DNA from: Candidatus Protochlamydia sp.
Lineage (GTDB): Bacteria > Chlamydiota > Chlamydiia > Chlamydiales > Parachlamydiaceae
Direction of reading: 5' to 3'
NCBI GenBank assembly: GCA_013695355.1
Contig: JACDAQ010000036.1
Location: 1 to 32,895, forward strand
Length of the DNA: 32,895 nucleotides
The position numbers and the translations under genes were made by a program. A model generated the notes under the pieces. It was not told the origin of the DNA, made no database searches, and was given only the letters and a program-made list of their open reading frames with translations. Shown in pieces: positions 9,098-17,827 of the stretch. How positions within the stretch are numbered: position 1 is the first letter of the stretch; each line of letters starts with the position of its first letter.

Positions 9098-10369
9098 ATG
9101 ACTATTATAGAAGTTTTACAGGAAAGGGGATTTATCGAAGCTTTAACTAGCGAAGATATTGCTAAAGTTACACTTCAGCCTGTAAAAGTTTATTGCGGTT
9201 TCGACCCTACCGCCGATAGCCTGCATTTAGGCAATTTAGTTGCGATCATGGGCTTAGCCTGGTTCCAGCGATACGGGCACACTCCTGTGGCTTTAATTGG
9301 TGGAGCTACTGGAATGATCGGGGACCCTTCAGGAAAAAGCGCAGATAGACAGCTTCTAGATGTAGAAACTATAGAGCATAATTTAAAAGGGATTAGAAAA
9401 AATTTAGAGGCTATTTTAGATTTTAACCATCCTTCTGCCAGGCCTATCATTGTAAATAATTTTGATTGGTTCAAAGATTTTACTTTGATTGAATTCTTAA
9501 GGCAGGTAGGGAAATTTTTTCGGCTAGGCCCTATGCTTGCAAAGGACAGCGTAAAAGCCCGCTTGCAAAGTGAAGAAGGAATGAGTTTTACCGAGTTTTG
9601 CTACCAAACGCTTCAGGGCTATGATTTTCTTCATTTGTTCGAAACACAAGACATTCTTATCCAGCTTGGGGGAAGCGATCAATGGGGCAATATTGTTGCC
9701 GGAACAGATCTAATTCGCAAGGTCCTGTCTCAACAAGCCTATGGGGTGACTTTCCCCTTACTTACAAAAAATGATGGACAAAAGTTCGGTAAATCTGAAA
9801 AAGGAGCTATTTGGCTTTCTCCTGAGAAACTATCCTCCTATGAATTTTACCAATACTTGGTACGGGTTGAAGATGCCGACGTGATAAAATTGATGCGGAT
9901 GCTCACATTTATGGAACTATCTGAAATCCATGAATATAAAAAGAGGATGGAAGAACCTGACTATATTCCAAGAACCGCTCAAAAGAGGCTTGCTGAGGAA
10001 ATTACCAGGTTGGTGCATGGTGAAGCGGGCCTTGAAAAAGCAATTCGCGTGACTGAAGGCGTTGCCCCGGGTTCAAATACCAGCCTGGATGCTGACATGC
10101 TCGAAAGCTTAGCAAGCGACATGCCTAACTGTACTTTGCAGCGTTCAGATCTAAAAAACAAAAAGGTGATCGACCTTTTAGTCGAAACAGGATTGCAAAC
10201 TAGCAAAGGCGAAGCCCGGAGATTGATTAAAAATGGGGGTGTATCCATCAACAATGATAAAATCAATGACGAAGGATGTCAAATAGAAGAAAAGCACTTC
10301 ATTTCGGACCGTCTCATGCTTTTGGCTGCGGGAAAGAAAAATAAGATGCTGATCAAGCTGGAAAATTAG
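9098..10369 (+). CDS. tyrS: Tyrosyl-tRNA synthetase
   Basis: A 423-aa class I aminoacyl-tRNA synthetase charging tRNA-Tyr with tyrosine. The HIGH-like motif is HLGN at residues 43-46. The tyrosine-pocket segment GGSDQWGN lies at 191-198. The KMSKS-like loop is KFGKS at 229-233. The C-terminal S4-like RNA-binding domain spans about 350-415 (KGEARRLIKNGGVSINN). Length and domain order are those of the bacterial TyrRS with KFGKS signature. No T-box leader is evident. Confidence 0.97.
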   Translation: MTIIEVLQERGFIEALTSEDIAKVTLQPVKVYCGFDPTADSLHLGNLVAIMGLAWFQRYGHTPVALIGGATGMIGDPSGKSADRQLLDVETIEHNLKGIRKNLEAILDFNHPSARPIIVNNFDWFKDFTLIEFLRQVGKFFRLGPMLAKDSVKARLQSEEGMSFTEFCYQTLQGYDFLHLFETQDILIQLGGSDQWGNIVAGTDLIRKVLSQQAYGVTFPLLTKNDGQKFGKSEKGAIWLSPEKLSSYEFYQYLVRVEDADVIKLMRMLTFMELSEIHEYKKRMEEPDYIPRTAQKRLAEEITRLVHGEAGLEKAIRVTEGVAPGSNTSLDADMLESLASDMPNCTLQRSDLKNKKVIDLLVETGLQTSKGEARRLIKNGGVSINNDKINDEGCQIEEKHFISDRLMLLAAGKKNKMLIKLEN

Positions 10370-10426
10370 AGTGTGCGTCAAATCCATACAAGGCTTTTGG
10401 AAAAAAAGTACTTGCGTGAAAATGAA

Positions 10427-10541
10427 AAGGGGATGAAAATGTCCCGAAACAGCTTAAGGGACTGGAAAATAATAAGTTGAATGTTCAGGCCGCAGAAGCT
10501 TTAACTGCTTGATCATTCAACGTATTACTTTTCAGCCCCTT
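10427..10541 (+). promoter_or_regulatory. Foldable leader upstream of the HU/IHF gene (possible 3-way junction)
   Basis: An outer stem pairs AAGGGG-A-TGAAAA (10427-10439) with TTTTCAGCCCCTT (10529-10541), with one mismatch. Inside lie two hairpins: GTCCC/GGGAC (10441-10445 with 10458-10462) and GTTGAATG/CATTCAAC (10476-10483 with 10514-10521), the latter containing a smaller AAGC/GCTT stem. Together they form a plausible three-way junction ending 42 nt before the HU start codon. No T-run follows, so it is not a simple terminator. It may be a cis-acting leader or a small RNA. I recognise no known family. Confidence 0.45.
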
Positions 10542-10583
10542 ACTCAAAGAAAAAAAGTGAAAAAAATGGAGGAATCCGAGACT

Positions 10584-10913
10584 ATGACGACCACTACTAA
10601 GAAGAGCACCATGACAAAGAAAAAATTGATTAATTCAATCTCCCAGGACAAAGGAATTCATCCTAATGATGTGCGCCATGTAATTCAAGCTTTTCTGGAT
10701 AAAATCACGGACTGCCTGTCGCAAGGTGAAAGACTGGAATTTAGAGAATTTGGTGTTTTTGAAGTTGTGGAAAGAAAGCAAAAAATCGGACGTAATCCTA
10801 AAAAAGCAGCTGTACCGATCGTAATTCCAGCTCGCCAGGCTGTAAAATTTACACCAGGAAAAAGAATGCGTCAGGTCGTAGAGGGAGAAGAATGCCTTCT
10901 TGAAATTAACTAA
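10584..10913 (+). CDS. HU/IHF family DNA-binding protein
   Basis: A 109-aa nucleoid protein. After a Thr/Lys-rich N-terminal tail of about 10 residues come the helical dimerisation region (LINSISQDKG...VIQAFLDKI), the core LEFREFGVFEVVERK, and the DNA-intercalating arm with RNPKK (residues 70-74, so the intercalating proline is present) and PARQAVKFTPGK. I chose the ATG at 10584 because GGAGGA lies 10 nt upstream; earlier in-frame starts lack a ribosome-binding site. The neighbourhood (HU - unknown - accA - MsbA) matches the chlamydial himD region from memory. Homodimeric HU versus IHF-subunit status cannot be told from sequence alone. Confidence 0.92.
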   Translation: MTTTTKKSTMTKKKLINSISQDKGIHPNDVRHVIQAFLDKITDCLSQGERLEFREFGVFEVVERKQKIGRNPKKAAVPIVIPARQAVKFTPGKRMRQVVEGEECLLEIN

Positions 10914-10944
10914 TCGTCCAATTTTCATCTAATGGAATTCTCCT

Positions 10945-11009
10945 TCTCTGTGAGCTCTTTTATCTTTGAATTAAAATTTAAAATTCAGAGATCATATAGC
11001 GCACAGAGA
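10945..11009. repeat. Nested inverted repeat after the HU/IHF gene
   Basis: An outer pair TCTCTGTG/CACAGAGA (10945-10952 with 11002-11009) encloses an inner pair TCTTTGAATT/AATTCAGAGA (10963-10972 with 10982-10991, one mismatch). Together they make an extended hairpin in the 236-bp gap before the next gene. No T-run follows. It may attenuate or end the HU transcript, or it may be a regulatory structure. Confidence 0.45.
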
Positions 11010-11149
11010 GAGCGGTTCCACTGGTGCTTTGAAAACATTATTTCCAAGTACTATGTGTACTAGCCCTTTATTTGATTGGATTAAAATACCCTTAAAGCAT
11101 TCTAATTTTCAATTTTATTCCGTTTTGCATATTTTAGGTTCCATTCCTC

Positions 11150-12649
11150 ATGATTGAAAAAATTCCTCAACAAACTATACAAGAAACCCACGCAGATGAA
11201 TCCCCCAATTCTACTCTTTTGGAAATAGCTGTAAAGGCTTTTCTTGAAAACCAACCTTTTTCAATCAATGCGGTCATTGAAGATTGCAGGTGGAGTGAAA
11301 CAATGATGTCGATAGAAAAAGCTATCGATAATTGGAAAGAGCTTTTAGCTGTGAACCTTTTAAGTTTTTTATGCAGCAATCAGTCTAAGGAAATGACCGC
11401 AAAAATTTGCTCGTTTGAAAGGCAGGTCTGGGACCACGATTCCCAATACTTTCGAGTTCTTGTCGCATTAAATCATTGGCTTGCAAAAATGTCCGTTCCT
11501 GAGATGGGAATACATCTTTTGGATAATGGAGCCGCGTTAATTGATTTGCATGAGTACTGCCCTTTACTCGCAATTCCCTATATTCCTTATCATCTTGAAT
11601 TCGGCATTTTTTTAGCCTTGTCCATCCTATTGACCAAACAGGAAGAGGGGAAAGGGGATTTAGTCCGCTTGGCAAAGTGGCAGCTGAATACGTTGGATTC
11701 TAATTACCGCCCTTTGCACGCGCTCTTTGTACGTGAAAGTGATGGAGATTATCTGCATAATTTAAGGCTTTATTTTTTATTTTTCCGGGGAGTTGCGCAG
11801 CTTACAGGAGAAAAAGAATTTGAATGCGCTTCTCAAGCACTCAACCTTCTTTTGATAAAGGAAGCTTCTTTTATTCCTGCCCACCCCCTTTGGACGCTAA
11901 TAGAGAAAGTCTTTTCGGCTCCCTTAATAGATAAAAATGCTTGTTTTCCTTCTTTTCCTCTGCCTGAATATGTTTACGATCCCTCTACTTCATTGGTAGG
12001 CTATCGTTCGGAACAGCAACATGCCATTTGCACTTTACATGGAGCAAATACGGGGCTTGGAAGTTTTAGATGGGAAGATATTGAAATTTTCAACTATGGC
12101 CCTCAGTATTTGCCTTTAGAAAATTGTCAGGGATTTGGGATAGAAGGCAACTATTTATCAGACCATGGATTGAGAAAACCTGCGATTGAATTAAAACGGA
12201 ATGGATTTATTTTAAGGGGCTGTGCCCGTTTGGTGGATGAGCCTTCTTTGTCGCCATTCCAAATTGGAAAATTTCGTGGAATTTGGTTAGAAGTCGTTCA
12301 GGAATTCAAGCAGCCTTGCTTAAATTTAAGCGCCTCCTTTTTGGGGCTGGACGGTTGGGAAGATACAGCTTTTAGTTTCTTTGTAAAGGCAGAAAAATGC
12401 CATGTGGGTTCCGTAATAACTCTTCTACCAGGCACTCTAGAACGATTTGAAGGACATGCTTTTTCGCTTCGCCTTGCTGGAGAAAAATCTTCGGTCCATC
12501 TGAATATTTCTAATTTTAACGGCACTTTGCAAATTATTCCTTTAGAAGGAAAGCAAAATTTTTGGGGTGCTAATTTCTTAATTTCATATATAATGAATCC
12601 TGATCAGCGTCATTATCAATGGGAAATAATACCAGGTTCAAATAACTAA
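11150..12649 (+). CDS. Conserved hypothetical protein, 499 aa (CT266-type position)
   Basis: No function is recognised. The first roughly 300 residues look mostly helical, with repeated Leu/Trp-rich pairs reminiscent of alpha/alpha-toroid folds. The last roughly 200 look beta-rich (GSFRWEDIEIFNYGPQY, FSFFVKAEKCHV, GTLERFEGHAFSLRL). There is no signal peptide or membrane segment. Its place between HU/IHF and accA matches the chlamydial hypothetical CT266 as I recall it. The C-terminal pattern G-T-L-E-x-x-E-G-x-x-x-S-L-x-L resembles G-S-I-F-E-L-G-x-x-V-S-I-x-L in the 484-aa protein at 27314, so the two are probable paralogues. A helical-plus-beta architecture would fit polysaccharide lyases, but no catalytic residues are identified. 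Confidence 0.85.
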   Translation: MIEKIPQQTIQETHADESPNSTLLEIAVKAFLENQPFSINAVIEDCRWSETMMSIEKAIDNWKELLAVNLLSFLCSNQSKEMTAKICSFERQVWDHDSQYFRVLVALNHWLAKMSVPEMGIHLLDNGAALIDLHEYCPLLAIPYIPYHLEFGIFLALSILLTKQEEGKGDLVRLAKWQLNTLDSNYRPLHALFVRESDGDYLHNLRLYFLFFRGVAQLTGEKEFECASQALNLLLIKEASFIPAHPLWTLIEKVFSAPLIDKNACFPSFPLPEYVYDPSTSLVGYRSEQQHAICTLHGANTGLGSFRWEDIEIFNYGPQYLPLENCQGFGIEGNYLSDHGLRKPAIELKRNGFILRGCARLVDEPSLSPFQIGKFRGIWLEVVQEFKQPCLNLSASFLGLDGWEDTAFSFFVKAEKCHVGSVITLLPGTLERFEGHAFSLRLAGEKSSVHLNISNFNGTLQIIPLEGKQNFWGANFLISYIMNPDQRHYQWEIIPGSNN

Positions 12650-12658
12650 AGAATTACA

Positions 12659-13642
12659 ATGACATTACCAAAATTATTAGCCTATGTTTCTATCATTCTT
12701 TTTGGCGCAATCGGCATTGCTGCTATTTTTAAAAGCAAACCCGCACCTGAGTCTATTGCTTTATCAAACGAAGGCCCCTGGGAAGTTGAGTTAGATAACG
12801 AAATTCAAAGCGTTGTACCCGCTTTTGCTGCCCCTTCAGCAGAAAAGCCCCTCTCTAGAGCTACTTTTATGGCTGAATTACCTGAGGCTGACCGGATTGA
12901 AGAGCTATTCAACAAAAATGAGCCTAAGGCAGGGGAATTTGTAGAAACAGTGGTCTATAAAAGCCATGTCGCTTGGTTAAAAGGACGTCCAGCCTGGTTA
13001 TCAGATTACGCCTCTCACTATGAAACGTCGCGGCACTTTATTGCACGCAGCTTAAATGGTAAAGCCGATTACTTTAAACAAGATGTGTCGGAAGGGGATC
13101 GATTTAATGTTTTAAGAAAAGACAAAAATATAGAGTTTTATTTGGTAGTTGATACTTCCCGTTGTAAAATGTGGTTTTATTGCCTTGCTGAAAAAGAAAA
13201 AAAACCATTTTTAATCAAAACTTATCCTGTAGGGCTCGGGTGTTTGGATTCCTCAAGCCCGTCAGGCTTGTTAACCCCGCTCGGTAAATACACTTTGGGC
13301 GATCGCATTGCTATCTATAGACCGAAATCCATGGGGATCTACCAAGGCAAAAAAATTGAAATGGTCACTGTTTTTGGAACACGCTGGATTCCTTTTGATC
13401 AAGAAATAGGTCTTGTAACTGCACCTGCAAAAGGACTTGGTTTACATGGCACACCCTGGGAAAGGACCTCTTCGGGAGACCTGATCAGCAGTCAAAGCGG
13501 TATTGGTAAATATGAAAGCGATGGCTGCATTCGTTTGAATACGCCCGATTTGGAAGAATTGTTCTCGATCATTATTACAAAGCCGACAACGATTGAAATC
13601 GTATCCGATTTTGAAAACTCCTCGTTGCCAGGCATACAATAA
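12659..13642 (+). CDS. L,D-transpeptidase (YkuD domain), membrane-anchored
   Basis: A 327-aa protein with an N-terminal hydrophobic segment (about residues 5-24) and the rest probably periplasmic. The YkuD catalytic domain covers about 155-315. The histidine motif is GLHGTPW (H263) and the cysteine motif is SDGCIRL (C290, R292), a variant of the usual SHGCxRL in which Asp replaces the first His. Such enzymes make 3-3 peptide cross-links in peptidoglycan or attach proteins to it. P. amoebophila is reported to have a murein sacculus, so a cell-wall role is plausible. It begins 9 bp after the 499-aa gene and precedes accA by 21 bp, in one apparent operon. The Asp substitution could affect activity. 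Confidence 0.9.
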   Translation: MTLPKLLAYVSIILFGAIGIAAIFKSKPAPESIALSNEGPWEVELDNEIQSVVPAFAAPSAEKPLSRATFMAELPEADRIEELFNKNEPKAGEFVETVVYKSHVAWLKGRPAWLSDYASHYETSRHFIARSLNGKADYFKQDVSEGDRFNVLRKDKNIEFYLVVDTSRCKMWFYCLAEKEKKPFLIKTYPVGLGCLDSSSPSGLLTPLGKYTLGDRIAIYRPKSMGIYQGKKIEMVTVFGTRWIPFDQEIGLVTAPAKGLGLHGTPWERTSSGDLISSQSGIGKYESDGCIRLNTPDLEELFSIIITKPTTIEIVSDFENSSLPGIQ

Positions 13643-13663
13643 TTTAAAAATTGGAGACTTTGT

Positions 13664-14614
13664 TTGGATATTTTACCGCATGAAAAACCCATTCATGAGT
13701 ATATAAAAACTATTGAACATCTTAAAAAGCAAAGTCGTGAAAATCCGATTTTTGATGTTGAAATTCGTAAGCTGGAACAAAAATTGGACCTTTTAAAGCA
13801 GCAGGTTTACGCTAATTTGACTCCGTGGCAAAGAATTATGATTTGCCGCCATTCGGCCCGGCCTCATGCCCTCGATTTTTTTAAAAATATTTGTGAAAGC
13901 TTTACCGAGCTGGCTGGCGACCGCACCTTTCGGGATGACCATGCTATTGTGGGAGGCTTTGCGAAAATTGGCGGGATGAAATGCGTTGTCATAGGGCAAG
14001 AAAAGGGACATGATACCGAAAGCCGCGTCTATCGAAATTTCGGAATGCTAAGCCCTGAAGGATTCCGGAAGGCCTTGCGTCTAATGCGACTGGCAGAAAA
14101 ATTCAATCTTCCCGTCATATCCCTATTGGATACCCAGGGTGCTTATCCTGGGTTGGAAGCTGAGGAAAGAGGACAAGGATGGGCGATTGCTCAAAATTTA
14201 AGGGAAATGGCCCGCCTTGACACGCCTATTATTGTCATTATTATAGGTGAAGGATGTTCAGGAGGTGCTTTAGGAATGGGAGTGGGAGATGTGATCGGCA
14301 TGCTTGAACATGCTTACTACTCGGTCATATCACCCGAAGGTTGTGCTTCTATTCTATGGAAAGATTCTTCCAAAAACATTGAAGCTTCTCAAGCCCTTAA
14401 ACTCAATGCTGAAAATCTTTTGGAGTTGAAAATAATCGACGCCATCATTGGCGAGCCATTAGGCGGGGCCCACCATGACCCCCAGCAGGCCTATCAATCG
14501 GTCAAACAATTCATTTTAGAACAATGGCAAATTTTGCGGCGAATTCCTTCTTCCATATTGCTCGAACAGCGCTATTTGAAGTTTCGTCAAATGGGACAAT
14601 TTTCAGAAAATTGA
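13664..14614 (+). CDS. accA: Acetyl-CoA carboxylase, carboxyltransferase subunit alpha
   Basis: A 316-aa subunit of the carboxyltransferase that forms malonyl-CoA for fatty acid synthesis, partner of AccD. Crotonase-fold motifs are DTQGAYPG (156-163), the oxyanion region GEGCSGGALG (195-204) and ISPEGCASILW (222-232). The N-terminal helical region begins HEKPIHEYIKTIEHLKK. The start is TTG at 13664, with GGAG 7 nt upstream; no in-frame ATG fits the conserved N-terminus. Length matches AccA (about 319 aa). It is followed by the exporter after 12 bp. Confidence 0.97.
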   Translation: MDILPHEKPIHEYIKTIEHLKKQSRENPIFDVEIRKLEQKLDLLKQQVYANLTPWQRIMICRHSARPHALDFFKNICESFTELAGDRTFRDDHAIVGGFAKIGGMKCVVIGQEKGHDTESRVYRNFGMLSPEGFRKALRLMRLAEKFNLPVISLLDTQGAYPGLEAEERGQGWAIAQNLREMARLDTPIIVIIIGEGCSGGALGMGVGDVIGMLEHAYYSVISPEGCASILWKDSSKNIEASQALKLNAENLLELKIIDAIIGEPLGGAHHDPQQAYQSVKQFILEQWQILRRIPSSILLEQRYLKFRQMGQFSEN

Positions 14615-14626
14615 GAAGGATAAATT

Positions 14627-16531
14627 ATGCGTCTTTTACTGCGGACCGCCTTGCTAGGGCGGCAGCATCGTCTTTTGATAGGATTAACCCTAATCTCAAT
14701 GGTTTTGCTTACATTTGCCTCTCAATTGGAAGTCGTAGCTCTCGGGGTCATTACCAGAAAAGGTCCCGATTTTTTTGAAATATTTGCCCCCTTAAAAGAT
14801 GGAAAGCTGGAGCGCCGTCAAGATGTAAACTGGGAAGATGTAAAAGAACGCTGGCCTCTTTTAGGTCCTTCTGAAGAAGGAAATGTGACGATCCAGGGCA
14901 CATCTCAATTTTTGGATGTCTATAAAGGGCCAGATCTGGTTGAACGCGTTGTAAAACAATTGAGCCGCTTGATTCCCATTGATACAAGTTTAAAAGCCCT
15001 GGCATTTTTTATCGTTATTGTCGCTCTTTTTAAAGCCATTGCCTTATTTTGCCAGCGCTTTACTTCTCGCCTGGTAGCCATTCGTGTGAGCCGTGACTTG
15101 CGCCAATCCTATTTTGAACATATTCAATCTCTACCGATGGAATTCTATCAAAAGTATAATAGCGGAAGCCTTTCTTCGCGGGTTGTCGGTGATGCGGCTT
15201 TGGTGGCAGAAGCGCTGAATGCCTGCATCGTCAATTACCTGCAAACGCCCTTTACGGTTTTTACCACCCTTTTGCTGTGTTTTTATACCTCATGGCAGCT
15301 TTCTCTGATCACCTTTTTAGGATTTCCCCTCGTTGTTTTCCCGATTGTTTTTTTGGCCAAAAGAGTAAAAAAAATATCGAAACAGATTCAGATAAACCAA
15401 GAGACGTTTGCTTCTGTCCTAATAGATTTTTTAGCAGGAATTCAGACCGTAAAAGTATTTGCTATGGAAGATTTTTCCCTAAAAAAATACCGGGAGCTTA
15501 ATTCAAAAATGGCGCTTTTAGAGCAAAAAAGCGCCCGTTACGATCTTTCTTCAAGGCCGATCGTCCATACCATTGGGATGTTTTTTTTAGCCACTGCTCT
15601 ATTATATGGACTGTATGTATTGCAAATGAATGTGTCAGAAGTGCTAGTCTATTGCGGGCTCTTGTATGTTTTTTATGAGCCCATCAAGAAATTTGCCGAA
15701 GAAAATACACATATCCAAAGGGGGATCGCAGCGGCTGAAAGGATGCAGGAAGTTCTGAGTTTAGAGCCTCCTAGTAGTGACGGGAATACTGAACTTGCCA
15801 CTTTGGAAACGAGCATCGAATTTCAAAATGTCTGGTTCCGCTATGAATCGGAATGGATACTGAAGGATGTAAGCTTCACCATTCAAAAAGGCGAGACAGT
15901 TGCGATCGTCGGGCCGACAGGATCTGGCAAATCAACGATCGTCCAGCTTCTTCCCCGTCTTTATGAAATTCAGAAAGGAAAGATTTTGATTAATGGTGCA
16001 GACCTCAAAAGCTATTCTCAGAAATCCCTTAGAGAAAAAATGGCCTTTGTGCCGCAAAAACCTTTTCTTTTTCTGGATACGATTGGTGCCAACATTGCTT
16101 TTGGACGTAATTTTACATCTAAGGAAATCAAAGAAGCTGCTCAGGCAGCTCATGCAGATGAATTTATTAGCCAGTTGGCTGGCGGCTATCAAACCGAATT
16201 GGCAGAGGCTGGAAAAAATCTATCTGGGGGACAGCAGCAACGCTTAGCTATAGCGCGCGCGCTGGTTAAAAAAGCTCCAATTCTTATTATGGATGAGGCA
16301 ACTTCGTCCCTTGATGGTTTGAGCGAAGCTCATATTAAAGCCGCCTTGACTCAACTTCAGGGAAAAATGACCCAGATTGTGATCGCCCACCGTTTATCCA
16401 CAATTGAATTTGCAGATAAAATTATTTATCTAGAAAGAGGGATAAAAATAGCTGAAGGGTCCAAGGAGGAATTAATGCTAACATGCGATCCATTTAAAAA
16501 AATGTGGGAAAGCATGTACTCACTCTCTTAA
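14627..16531 (+). CDS. MsbA-like ABC exporter (fused membrane and ATPase domains)
   Basis: A 634-aa half-transporter. A six-helix membrane domain (about 15-370) is followed by the nucleotide-binding domain: Walker A GPTGSGKST (429-437), Q-loop Q477, signature LSGGQQQRLAIARAL (532-546), Walker B ILIMDEA (552-558) and H-loop H588. All ATPase residues are intact. Compared with MsbA (about 580 aa) there is an extra soluble segment of about 85 residues between the first and second membrane helices (about 41-125), probably periplasmic. The best functional guess is lipid A-core or phospholipid flipping, matching the msbA position I recall in Chlamydia (CT264), but substrate is not provable from sequence. 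Confidence 0.9.
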   Translation: MRLLLRTALLGRQHRLLIGLTLISMVLLTFASQLEVVALGVITRKGPDFFEIFAPLKDGKLERRQDVNWEDVKERWPLLGPSEEGNVTIQGTSQFLDVYKGPDLVERVVKQLSRLIPIDTSLKALAFFIVIVALFKAIALFCQRFTSRLVAIRVSRDLRQSYFEHIQSLPMEFYQKYNSGSLSSRVVGDAALVAEALNACIVNYLQTPFTVFTTLLLCFYTSWQLSLITFLGFPLVVFPIVFLAKRVKKISKQIQINQETFASVLIDFLAGIQTVKVFAMEDFSLKKYRELNSKMALLEQKSARYDLSSRPIVHTIGMFFLATALLYGLYVLQMNVSEVLVYCGLLYVFYEPIKKFAEENTHIQRGIAAAERMQEVLSLEPPSSDGNTELATLETSIEFQNVWFRYESEWILKDVSFTIQKGETVAIVGPTGSGKSTIVQLLPRLYEIQKGKILINGADLKSYSQKSLREKMAFVPQKPFLFLDTIGANIAFGRNFTSKEIKEAAQAAHADEFISQLAGGYQTELAEAGKNLSGGQQQRLAIARALVKKAPILIMDEATSSLDGLSEAHIKAALTQLQGKMTQIVIAHRLSTIEFADKIIYLERGIKIAEGSKEELMLTCDPFKKMWESMYSLS

Positions 16532-16660
16532 TCTTTAAAATAAAAAATAATCCCTTTATTTACCTTTTAAATTAATATAATTTATTTAAAATTAATATAA
16601 ATTATTATATAATATGAGAATTGTAAATTATATATAATATCATTAATTAATGAGGGTGTA

Positions 16661-17329
16661 ATGGGGAATAATTATGCAATTCAAGCAACTGAAAGTTATT
16701 ACAGTGAAGCAATTAAAATATGCAATTTTATTCAAAAAGATACAACGGTAGATGAACTCAAAATTGAACGTCAAAAATATCCGAATTATACTTATGATTG
16801 CGGCGAACTTTATTCTAATACTGCTTTAATTAAAGCGACTGCTTTAAAAAATATAGCTTTGATTGAGTACATGGTAGCCGAAGAAGGGAAGGGATTGTTG
16901 TACATAGGGAACAATCATGGTGAAACCCCGCTGCACACCGCAATAATCAATGGAGATCCCATAACGGCAAAAAAATTGCTTGATCTTGGTGCACCTATTA
17001 ATATCATAGGGAAAGAATCAACTCCCTGGATCATAAGGAAAGCTTCAACAGCCGGGACGCCTTTTGAATGTGCCTCATGGACCCCTCTTGAGTGTGCTTT
17101 AAAATGTGGGGAGATTGAAATAGCAACTATCCTTCTGAGGCGAGGAGCAATAGAACCAAAGATAAAAGCACGCAATTTGATTGAAAAATTTCTTCACAAT
17201 AATCTAGAAAAAGCCAAAAAAGAAATCATGACCAAAAATGAAGCATTATTTGCTATGGTCACCAAAAAATGTCTGCCCTTCGATGTCATTGGGAATATAA
17301 TTTGTAAGAGCGTGGACCTTGATCGATAA
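16661..17329 (+). CDS. Ankyrin-repeat protein, candidate host-interaction protein
   Basis: A 222-aa protein with at least three ankyrin-type units. NTALIKATALKNIALIEYMV covers about 53-72, ETPLHTAIINGDPITAKKLLDLGAPIN about 87-113, and WTPLECALKCGEIEIATILLRRGA about 140-163. There is no signal peptide or membrane segment. It follows an extremely AT-rich promoter region (16532-16660) and differs in base composition from the accA cluster upstream, consistent with accessory origin. Ankyrin proteins of amoeba-associated bacteria are often secreted effectors, but secretion here is inference. A short terminator follows at 17646. Confidence 0.8.
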   Translation: MGNNYAIQATESYYSEAIKICNFIQKDTTVDELKIERQKYPNYTYDCGELYSNTALIKATALKNIALIEYMVAEEGKGLLYIGNNHGETPLHTAIINGDPITAKKLLDLGAPINIIGKESTPWIIRKASTAGTPFECASWTPLECALKCGEIEIATILLRRGAIEPKIKARNLIEKFLHNNLEKAKKEIMTKNEALFAMVTKKCLPFDVIGNIICKSVDLDR

Positions 17330-17824
17330 AATGCAAAGCGAGATGCAATTTATTCTTTTGATAGATGTATTAATTACTGTGTAAGGGATTGATCGAAGCA
17401 ACATAACAAGCTTTAGCTATTTTAAGCCTATGTTCATAGCATTATTCAGAATTGATTCTGTTTCAATAATCTCATCAATGAACCCGCGCCTACACACCTC
17501 CTTCCTCCGCGTTATATTCTGCCCTTTTAACCAAATTTTATTGCCCCAGAAGGAAACATTAAGCGGTAGTTATCAAAACATGATTATTTGGGAGGAAGAC
17601 GCTTAAGAGTTTAAAATAAATTGAAATCGAGCTTTTTATTATTTTGCCCTTTAGGGCTTTTTATAAAAAATGAAATGGAAAGAATTGCCCCATGGGTTAT
17701 AACTGAATAATTAAAGTTAAAAAAAAATTAGCAACTTGCTGTCTTTCTTATGACATGCATAATAGATGATTGAATTTTTAATCCTACTTATCTATGATAA
17801 TCATTCTATATATGAAATGAGACG
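17330..17824. other. 495-bp gap with a possible minus-strand gene relic and a Fur-box-like site
   Basis: No complete gene is visible. On the minus strand, a stop-to-stop frame of about 48 codons (roughly 17420-17565) reads like protein sequence (GNKIWLKGQNITRR, RGFIDEIIETE) but lacks a start and could be debris. TGATAATCATTCTAT at 17795-17809 matches 11 of 14 positions of a 7-1-7 Fur box and lies about 20 bp before the next gene. Both are weak calls. Confidence 0.35.
17646..17662 (+). terminator. Short Rho-independent terminator
   Basis: GCCCT-TT-AGGGC followed by TTTTT, downstream of the ankyrin gene. The stem is only 5 bp with a tight loop, so efficiency may be modest. It lies over 300 bp beyond the ankyrin stop, leaving a long 3' region. 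Confidence 0.55.
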
Positions 17825-17827
17825 TTG

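Noticed and set aside
10470-10525. SRP 4.5S RNA
   Set aside because: TTCAGGCCGCAGAAGC looks superficially similar to the SRP core, but the conserved GGAAGGAAGCAGCC-type loop is missing.
17420-17565. Minus-strand frame reading like protein
   Set aside because: About 48 codons with no start, ribosome-binding site or recognised domain. Kept only as a note in the gap entry.
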